Assembly: GCA_020831485.1 (NCBI GenBank)
Contig: JAFIGG010000038.1
Location: 1-35,587, forward strand
Direction: 5' to 3'
Length of the DNA stretch: 35,587 bases
Source of the DNA: Opitutales bacterium
GTDB taxonomy: Bacteria; Verrucomicrobiota; Verrucomicrobiia; Opitutales; Oceanipulchritudinaceae
The translations under genes and the position numbers were made by a program. The notes beneath the pieces were generated by a model. That model had not been told where the DNA came from, ran no database searches, and worked only from the letters and a program-made list of their open reading frames with translations. Numbering within the stretch: position 1 is the first letter of the stretch; the number at the start of each line of letters is the position of its first letter. Positions 26,881 to 35,587 of the stretch are shown one piece after another.

Positions 26881-29216
26881 CGGCTCGTCTGGGCCGATTT
26901 GTAGGTCATCGCCACCAGCGCGATGGTCGCCACAGAGCTGAGTGGCATCAGAATCGCGGCCAGCAGTGGATTCATCCAGCCCATCAGGGCGATGGCGGCA
27001 ACGACAATGTTGTAGCTGACGGAAAATCCAAATACACGACGGGCCGCACAGGCGCGAACCTTGGCGACGCGGAACAGGGCCAGGATGCCGTTCAGGCCGC
27101 TGCCGCTGAAAAAGAAGTCCGCCTTGCTGTCGAGAATACCGCGCTCCACCACAGGTGCTCCACTGACACCGGCCAGATCAAAGGCGAGGCTGTCATTGGC
27201 ACCATCGCCGACGTAGAGAACCGACTCAGGATTGTTTCGGCGAATCCATTCGGCTTTGGATTCCGGATCCTGTCCTCCAAGGGCATTTTCTGGATCGAGG
27301 CCGATGCGCTCGGCAAGTTGGCTGACCTTTTCCGGACGGTCGCCACTCAAAATATACAGAGGGTATTTACGCCGCAGCACGGCAAAGGCTTCGCGCGCGT
27401 GCGAGCGCAGGGCTTCGGCAAAATGGAAGTGGGCCAGCTCGCGGTCCTTGTAGGACAAAGCGCAGTCGCCGGGCGATCCCGATTGGGGGCGTCCGAGTTT
27501 CCAGCTACCGTCATCGGATTGCATCCCCTGCCCTATGACTTCGCGAACCGGCCAGTTTTGCCGCTTCGCCTGACTGCCGTCCTCGGGAATCCGCCACAGC
27601 ATCTGCCGCAGGGCACGACTGTAGGGATGGGCGCTTTCAGCCGTCAAGCGGCGCAAGGCCTCGCGCGCCTCGGCATCCAGCCCCTCCAGGGCTTCCGGAT
27701 TGGTCAGTTGCGGTGCTTCAAGGGTCAGAGTTCCGGTCTTGTCAAAGACCAGTTTGCGAACGCCATCGAGACGGGCAAAGACAGAGGCCTCGCGCACGAA
27801 CAAGCCAAACTGCCGCAGCCTCAATACCGCCCATTCATGCGCCAGAGGGGCGGCGACGCCGAGGGCGCAGGGACAGGAGACGACCAGCACCGAAAGCACA
27901 ACCTGAAGGGCTTGGGTAGCGTCTGCGGGAGGACCATAAGCCCAGTAAATGCCCCCGGCCGCGGCGACAAACAAAACGACCCATAGGTAAACCTTGAGCA
28001 CCTTTTCAAACAAGGGGCTGCGCGGATCCGCGCGGGACTCCTGCAGAAGCTTTTCCAGCAGACTACCGCCCCAGGCTTCCCGGCTTTCGACAATGATCGC
28101 CTCCTGGCCGATATTGATAGCACCACCGGGAATAACCTGATTGCCCTTAAAAGTCTGGCTTTCGGACTCGCCGTTGATCCATTCCAGACTACAGGACGCC
28201 GCCGGACTCAACAAACGCGCGCCGACCGGAATCAGGTCGCCGGAAGCAATGCGCAATTGCATGCCCGGCTCAACCTTCGCCAGGGGCAGGGTTTCGACTT
28301 CACCTTTTTCGTTGAGCAGCCGATCGACATTCTGCGGCCGTCGGCTGCGGGCGATGAGGCGGTGGCGGTTGAACTCCAGTGCCCTCTCCTGGACCCATCT
28401 GCCGACGAGCATCAGAAAAGTGAAAACGCTGACAAAATCAAAATAGATGAAGGACTCCCAACCGCGGATCCAGCCATACAGCGAACCGATGTAGGCCAGG
28501 CTCACGCCCAGGGCTATGGGGAAGTCGATGTGCAGCAGGCCACTGCGCAGGCCGGCAATGCTGCGCTGAATAAAATAGGAACCGCCGACGGCCATGCTCA
28601 GGGACGCAAACAGCAGGGTCAGCCAGTGAAACAAACGGGCGAGTTCGAAGTCCGGTTCCATGCCCAGGTAGCGGGGCAAGGTAAAGAGCATGGCATTCAG
28701 GGCAAAAGCCGCGCACAGACCCAGCCGGATCGTCAATCCGTGGGTGGTATTAGCGGTACTGCGCTGACCAGCCGGACTCAGCAGGTAGCCGAAGCGCTGT
28801 AATTCACGCGCGAATTCCAGCCACGGGAAGAGACCCGGACGCCAGGCGACGCGGATTTGCCCCAGCTGCGGATTGATCTCGATGCGGTGGCTGCCCGGAT
28901 AGCGTTTGAAAATCTTTTCGATCAGCCAGACACAGCCGAGACAGGAGACCCCTTCGAGGTCGAGGTCCATCTCAGCTATTTTCGGCGAACTCTCCCCGGC
29001 TTCGTTGACCGCCTGTTCCAGCCAGCGGTAATCGCGCCGGTCGAGCGCACCCGGGCGAACCGGTGAGATGGCCGAATCTCGCAGTTCGTAGTAGCGGTCC
29101 AGCCCCTCGTCGTGAATGAGGTGGTAGACGTAGGAACAGCCGTGACAGCAAAAGCCCTCTTCAGCACCTGAATGGGCGGGTATATCCGTCCCGCAGTGTC
29201 GACAACTCTCGCTCAT
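26877..29216 (-). CDS. ccoI: CcoI/FixI-type copper-translocating P-type ATPase
   Basis: This 779-residue heavy-metal P-type ATPase is of the kind that supplies copper for cytochrome oxidase assembly. It begins with a Cys-rich metal-binding domain (CRHCGTD, FCCHGCSYVYH, about 5-30) and a heavy-metal-associated domain with GVSCLGCVW near 90. About eight membrane segments follow. The ion path motif SCPCALG is near 440, the phosphorylation motif DKTGTLT near 492, the ATP-binding HP motif ESAHPYS near 530 and the hinge GDGAND near 695. The Cys-rich N-terminal domain separates CcoI from CopA-type exporters. It is translated with the TauE/SafE-like gene upstream (ATGA overlap). No cbb3 oxidase subunit gene is present in the window, so the oxidase link rests on family knowledge. 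Confidence 0.9.
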   Translation of the reverse strand: MSESCRHCGTDIPAHSGAEEGFCCHGCSYVYHLIHDEGLDRYYELRDSAISPVRPGALDRRDYRWLEQAVNEAGESSPKIAEMDLDLEGVSCLGCVWLIEKIFKRYPGSHRIEINPQLGQIRVAWRPGLFPWLEFARELQRFGYLLSPAGQRSTANTTHGLTIRLGLCAAFALNAMLFTLPRYLGMEPDFELARLFHWLTLLFASLSMAVGGSYFIQRSIAGLRSGLLHIDFPIALGVSLAYIGSLYGWIRGWESFIYFDFVSVFTFLMLVGRWVQERALEFNRHRLIARSRRPQNVDRLLNEKGEVETLPLAKVEPGMQLRIASGDLIPVGARLLSPAASCSLEWINGESESQTFKGNQVIPGGAINIGQEAIIVESREAWGGSLLEKLLQESRADPRSPLFEKVLKVYLWVVLFVAAAGGIYWAYGPPADATQALQVVLSVLVVSCPCALGVAAPLAHEWAVLRLRQFGLFVREASVFARLDGVRKLVFDKTGTLTLEAPQLTNPEALEGLDAEAREALRRLTAESAHPYSRALRQMLWRIPEDGSQAKRQNWPVREVIGQGMQSDDGSWKLGRPQSGSPGDCALSYKDRELAHFHFAEALRSHAREAFAVLRRKYPLYILSGDRPEKVSQLAERIGLDPENALGGQDPESKAEWIRRNNPESVLYVGDGANDSLAFDLAGVSGAPVVERGILDSKADFFFSGSGLNGILALFRVAKVRACAARRVFGFSVSYNIVVAAIALMGWMNPLLAAILMPLSSVATIALVAMTYKSAQTSR

Positions 29217-29911
29217 GACCCACAGAAAAAGCCGTCTGCACTGGTTTCAAAGAGATACAGGCGCCAAGCAATGACTGCCGCCACCAACAAAGCCAGACTA
29301 CGCTGCACGAGGGCGATTTGCCTGGGCGAAAAACGTCCCTGTAAGCGCACCCACTGCGACTGAGCCAAGGCCAGCAGGGCGACTGTTCCGGCCCCAAAGG
29401 CGAAGAGGAATTCCGCTCCCTGAACCGGCGATTGGGTCATCAAAGCCAAGCCGAAAACCGCATACAGCGGTGCACAGGGCAAAAGCGGGGTCAGGCTACC
29501 CATAACCGCGCTGGCCGACAGCCGGGGCATCTGCTGGACCCTGTTGCGAACCTTAAAAAGGCGCATCGCCGCCCAGCGGGATTGCGGAATCCAGCGGTCT
29601 ACGCGAAAGGCAATGGCTAGAAAAAACAGCACCAGCGCCCAGGGCAGAAAGCGAGCAGGCGTCAGAGTATAGCTTTCCAGCCAGGAAAAAGCCAGCAGCC
29701 CCAAGCCTCCGGCGAGCGCGCCGATCAGGGTATAGCTAAGCACCCGCGTGCCGTGGTAGACCGCAGCCGCCTGCAGCAGCGTCACCGGTTCATCCTTGCG
29801 CGGCGCCAGAAAACAAGCCAGCGGCCCGCACATTAATGCGCAGTGCAAACTCGTGACCAATCCGGCGACAAACGCCGTCCCCGGACCCGTAATGGCCTGA
29901 ATGCTATCCAT
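29213..29911 (-). CDS. TauE/SafE-like membrane protein, CcoI-associated
   Basis: I chose ATG 29911 (232 residues, MDSIQAITG), which overlaps the upstream stop by 8 bases, over an ATG at 29956 that would overlap it by 53. The protein has about six hydrophobic segments. Its N-terminal motif TSLHCALMCGPLACFL matches the L-H-C-x-x-M-C-G-P signature of the UreH-like transmembrane family annotated as sulfite exporter TauE/SafE; its Cys pair could bind metal. Such genes often stand beside ccoI. The stop overlaps the CcoI start as ATGA, so translation is coupled and a role in copper or cofactor handling for oxidase assembly is likely, by inference from context. Confidence 0.85.
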   Translation of the reverse strand: MDSIQAITGPGTAFVAGLVTSLHCALMCGPLACFLAPRKDEPVTLLQAAAVYHGTRVLSYTLIGALAGGLGLLAFSWLESYTLTPARFLPWALVLFFLAIAFRVDRWIPQSRWAAMRLFKVRNRVQQMPRLSASAVMGSLTPLLPCAPLYAVFGLALMTQSPVQGAEFLFAFGAGTVALLALAQSQWVRLQGRFSPRQIALVQRSLALLVAAVIAWRLYLFETSADGFFCGS

Positions 29912-30239
29912 TGCGCCGAAACAGTGCGACGGTAACTCCCAGAACAATTGCCCCAAGCACCATAAAAATCCACAAGGCCGGATAGAAGGCGGTCACCCAA
30001 GACTCGCCTTCCGGCAGACTCGCGTAATAGAGCCCAAAAGAAACGTTCGGGAACACCAGCGTGAACAGCGCCAAACCATTGCGAAAGCGCTGCAAAGAGC
30101 GGTCAGGCGAATCGCGAAACACCACTTCAGCAAAGAACCACGCGAACACAAACGCGATCCCGCTCATCATCAGAAATACGAACACCAGGAAAAAAGGCAT
30201 ATGGCCGACGAAATTGGATAAGTACGTCGCCTGTCGCAA
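29904..30239 (-). CDS. Small membrane protein of unknown function
   Basis: This 111-residue protein has three hydrophobic segments (about 15-38, 53-70 and 88-106). The reading frame opens with TTG at 30239; an ATG at 30200 (98 residues, MPFFLVFVF) is an alternative start, and neither has a clear ribosome binding site. I do not recognise the family. Its stop overlaps the TauE/SafE-like gene by 8 bases, so it belongs to the CcoI operon and may be a small subunit or assembly factor for a respiratory complex. That is inference from position only. Confidence 0.7.
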   Translation of the reverse strand: MRQATYLSNFVGHMPFFLVFVFLMMSGIAFVFAWFFAEVVFRDSPDRSLQRFRNGLALFTLVFPNVSFGLYYASLPEGESWVTAFYPALWIFMVLGAIVLGVTVALFRRNG

Positions 30240-30283
30240 TCCTTATCGGAAAAAGTAGGTAGCCTCGCACGATAAACTCGCGC

Positions 30284-30323
30284 ACAGTGGCCCGTCACAG
30301 TAGCCCGTCGCTTCAGCGTCGGG
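30284..30323. repeat. Tandem 13-base repeat running into a hairpin
   Basis: The 150-base gap 30240-30389 holds two adjacent copies of ACAGTGGCCCGTC (30284-30296) and ACAGTAGCCCGTC (30297-30309), 12 of 13 bases alike. The second copy overlaps a stem, CCCGTCGCT (30304-30312) with AGCGTCGGG (30315-30323), 8 of 9 paired in reverse. It lies downstream of GH2 and upstream of the small membrane protein gene on the minus strand, so it may end one transcript or regulate the next. Another short stem, CTGCAT-CA-ATGCAG, is nearby at about 30364-30377. Confidence 0.4.
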
Positions 30324-30389
30324 ACCCGCGCCCAGGGCCGATCTTTCCAGAACCACACTTCCCCTGCATCAATGCAGAGGCCACGCCTT

Positions 30390-33512
<3,123 letters not shown>

Positions 33513-33559
33513 CTATCCCAATCGCCTGCAAACGCCAAGGGCGAGCAAAAAGGCTCAAT

Positions 33560-33907
33560 TCAGGGCTTGCGGTCGAGGGAAACCGTCGGCCCCAGGCGGC
33601 CCCGCCAGCGTTCGATGCTGTGCTCCAGCCCGTAACAGAACCAGTATGCGGGGATGGCAACAGGAGCCATGATGCCGCCGAGCACCGTCCACCAGAATTT
33701 ATCATCATTGCTGAATTCCGAAGACCACAGATCGATCAGAATCAGCAAAAGCCCCGAAAAGCCGAACACTGCAGGCAACCCACCCCATCCATTCAAACGC
33801 TCTGCAAAACCGTCGTACCCCAGGTAGCGCCCACCGATATAAAAGGGCAGCCAGACTGCGGCGAAGCTGCAGACAGCAATTTGAAAGCTGATCCACGTTC
33901 TGTTCAT
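33560..33907 (-). CDS. Small membrane protein of unknown function
   Basis: This 115-residue protein has three hydrophobic segments (about 8-27, 43-60 and 74-93) separated by polar loops and a basic C-terminal tail (RWRGRLGPT, DRKP), which suits a small inner-membrane protein. I do not recognise a family. A plus-strand frame of 165 residues across the same place has no recognisable motif and I treat it as spurious. The gene is 53 bases upstream of GH2 on the same strand and 63 bases from the divergent GH28-like gene. Confidence 0.65.
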   Translation of the reverse strand: MNRTWISFQIAVCSFAAVWLPFYIGGRYLGYDGFAERLNGWGGLPAVFGFSGLLLILIDLWSSEFSNDDKFWWTVLGGIMAPVAIPAYWFCYGLEHSIERWRGRLGPTVSLDRKP

Positions 33908-33957
33908 GGGGTTTCAATCCTGTTTCTAAAGAAGCACGCGTGAAAAGCAATGCATTT

Positions 33958-33962
33958 AGGAG
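33958..33962 (+). promoter_or_regulatory. Ribosome binding site deciding the GH28 start
   Basis: AGGAG lies 8 bases before the ATG at 33971. It falls inside the longer frame that would begin at 33950, so 33971 is the better start. Confidence 0.65.
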
Positions 33963-33970
33963 TTTACCCG

Positions 33971-35587
33971 ATGCGAAATCGTCGACTTCCTGTTGTCATG
34001 CCAACTACTGATGCAAGTACTGAATTCAATGTCCGGAGCTTCGGCGCGGAAGGCGATGGAATCAAGCTGGACACCGAGGCCATCCGCAAGGCTATCGCGG
34101 CCGCCGATGCCGGCGGCGGAGGCACCGTTCGCTTTCCGGCCGGTCGCTATGTTTCGCACAGCATTCGCCTGGTCAGCAATTTGCGGCTGGCCTTCGACCC
34201 GGGTGCGGTGCTGGCGGCCGCGCCGGCACCAGGCAATGAGGGCGAACCTGGCTACGACCTGGCGGAACCCAACGAATGGAGCACGGTTCACCGCTTTCAG
34301 GATTTTGGCCATAGCCATTGGCACAACAGTTTGATCTGGGGTGAGGGCATTGAAAACCTCCAGATAGTTGGCCCGGGCCTGATCGACGGCACTGAGCTCG
34401 GCAAAGGCCTGGATCCGGCGACCTCCGAAGCCCTAGGAACCGCCAACAAGGCTCTGGCACTGAAAAACTGCCGTCGAGTGACCCTGCGCGACTTCAATAT
34501 CTACCGGGGAGGTCACTTTGCCTTGCTGGCTACGGGCGTCGACCAGTTGACAATCGATAACCTTACCGTGGACACCAATCGCGACGCGCTCGACATCGAC
34601 TGCTGCCAGTTTGTGCAAGTCAGCAATTGCCGAATCAATACAATCAATGACGATGCGATTGTGCTCAAGACCTCTTATGGTCTCGGCTATCTGCGCGCGA
34701 CTGAAAACGTGACCATCAGCAATTGTGTCGTCTCGGGTTACGACATTGGCAGCGTGCTCGATGGCAGTTACCGAACAAAGGACTACTTCGCGCCGGACCG
34801 CGATGGTCCGACCGGCCGCATCAAGCTGGGCACGGAGTCCAACGGCGACTTCCGCAACATTACAATCAGCAACATCGTCTTCGACCGCTGTCGCGGCCTG
34901 GCACTGGAAAGCGTGGACGGCAGCTGTATCGAAAATGTCACCGTAAGCAACATCACCATGCGCAACCTGTCCAACTCAGCCATCTTCCTGCGTCTCGGCA
35001 ACCGCGCCCGAGGCCCCAAGGGCACACCGGTGGGCAGCATTCGTGGTGTCTCCATCAGCGGCGTTATCGCCAATGGCGTGGACGGCCGCTTTCCAATTCA
35101 GTTACAGGGTTTGCCGGGGCATCCAATCCGCGATGTGCGCATCAGCGACGTCCGGATCGAATCCAAAGGAGGCATTACCATGCAGGAAGTCGCCGAGCAG
35201 CCCAAGCACTTGGTCAATGATTTTTTCCTCCGCACCCAGCCCGACGAAACCGGCGTCACCGGTCCACGCGATCCCTTTGTCGTCCCGCTTCGGGAAAAGG
35301 CCTATCCCGAACCCAGCATGTTCGGCCTCCTGCCTGCTTGCGGTGTCTACGCCCGCCACGTCGAAGGCCTCAGTCTGCGGGACATCGACTTTTCCTTCAT
35401 CGAAGCCGACGAGCGCCCCCTGATCCTGCTCGACCAGGTAAACAATGTTCAGATCCGAGCTCTCAACAGCGGTCGCCCCCTCCCCCAGCATCGCTTCCGC
35501 CTGCAATCCGTCACCCGATTCAGCGCCATCGACTGCATCGGCCACGACGACCAGTGCAGCGATTCCGTCGAGCTTGAAATTCTCTGA
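33971..35587 (+). CDS. Glycoside hydrolase family 28-like enzyme (right-handed beta-helix)
   Basis: This 538-residue protein ends with TGA on the last base of the window, so it is complete. It opens with the pectate-lyase-superfamily start FNVRSFGAEGDG and TVRFPAGRYVS, then the polygalacturonase beta-helix with repeated V-x-I-S-N coils. Catalytic-type motifs are TNRDALDID (for N-T-D-G-x-D), INDDAIVLKT (for D-D-C) and GRIKLGTE (for R-I-K). The usual G-H-G motif reads SGYDIGSVLDG, with Tyr where His is normal. No signal peptide is seen, so action is in the cytoplasm or export is by another route. It likely cleaves an oligomeric uronic or rhamnose-type sugar linkage; pectin itself is uncertain. 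It is divergent from the GH2 operon. Confidence 0.88.
   Translation: MRNRRLPVVMPTTDASTEFNVRSFGAEGDGIKLDTEAIRKAIAAADAGGGGTVRFPAGRYVSHSIRLVSNLRLAFDPGAVLAAAPAPGNEGEPGYDLAEPNEWSTVHRFQDFGHSHWHNSLIWGEGIENLQIVGPGLIDGTELGKGLDPATSEALGTANKALALKNCRRVTLRDFNIYRGGHFALLATGVDQLTIDNLTVDTNRDALDIDCCQFVQVSNCRINTINDDAIVLKTSYGLGYLRATENVTISNCVVSGYDIGSVLDGSYRTKDYFAPDRDGPTGRIKLGTESNGDFRNITISNIVFDRCRGLALESVDGSCIENVTVSNITMRNLSNSAIFLRLGNRARGPKGTPVGSIRGVSISGVIANGVDGRFPIQLQGLPGHPIRDVRISDVRIESKGGITMQEVAEQPKHLVNDFFLRTQPDETGVTGPRDPFVVPLREKAYPEPSMFGLLPACGVYARHVEGLSLRDIDFSFIEADERPLILLDQVNNVQIRALNSGRPLPQHRFRLQSVTRFSAIDCIGHDDQCSDSVELEIL

Noticed and set aside
26745-27986. 413-codon plus-strand open frame
   Set aside because: It lies opposite the CcoI gene, which has all P-type ATPase motifs; the frame has no recognisable domain.
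29912-29956. Upstream ATG at 29956 for the TauE/SafE-like gene
   Set aside because: It would overlap the preceding gene by 53 bases; ATG 29911 overlaps by only 8 and begins next to the first membrane segment.

Overview
The window looks like chromosomal DNA of a Gram-negative heterotroph. The best guess is a verrucomicrobial lineage of the Opitutia/Puniceicoccales kind. That rests on gene content only: a secreted Trp-rich small protein of a type I associate with that group, several polysaccharide-active enzymes (GH2, GH9, GH28), a large exopolysaccharide locus and a CcoI-type copper ATPase. No rRNA, tRNA, IS element or CRISPR array was recognised, so the taxon is inference.

Layout. (1) 1-6436, + strand: the end of a nonribosomal peptide pathway. 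It holds an NRPS terminal module (C-A-PCP-TE, cut by the left edge), a SyrD/PvdE-type peptide-export ABC transporter and an Sfp-type phosphopantetheinyl transferase, so assembly, export and carrier activation sit side by side. (2) 6535-11147: signalling. A 1367-residue CheB-CheR-PAS-histidine kinase-receiver hybrid meets a convergent stand-alone receiver protein. (3) 11293-22522: a polysaccharide locus built from three transcription blocks. A minus block encodes a GT2 and a protein with a nucleotidyltransferase-like motif, coupled by TAATG. A divergent plus block encodes a GT2-like transferase, an O-antigen ligase/polymerase-like membrane protein and a GT4. A tightly overlapping minus block encodes a GT4, a uridine-kinase-like P-loop protein, a polyprenyl-phosphate sugar transferase, a degenerate nucleotidyltransferase with a left-handed beta-helix, and a STAS-phosphodiesterase fusion. 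(4) 22628-26880: a secreted GH9 enzyme on the minus strand, a divergent NarL/LuxR response regulator and a secreted Trp-rich small protein. (5) 26877-30239, minus strand: CcoI-type copper P-type ATPase, a TauE/SafE-like membrane protein and a small membrane protein. (6) 30390-35587: a LacZ-type GH2 beta-galactosidase and a small membrane protein on the minus strand, and a divergent GH28-like enzyme.

How the genes may work together. The sugar transferase would load the first sugar phosphate on undecaprenyl phosphate, the glycosyltransferases would extend it and the Wzy/WaaL-like protein would polymerise or ligate it. No flippase, Wza/Wzc export system or chain-length regulator lies in the window, so the locus is incomplete here. 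The most unusual part is the five-gene minus operon. It combines a Udk-like kinase, a sugar-nucleotide-transferase relative lacking its catalytic signature and a STAS domain fused to an apparently intact alkaline-phosphatase-superfamily phosphodiesterase, next to a separate predicted nucleotidyltransferase. The hybrid kinase and the NarL/LuxR regulator are plausible regulatory partners, but nothing in the sequence proves this.
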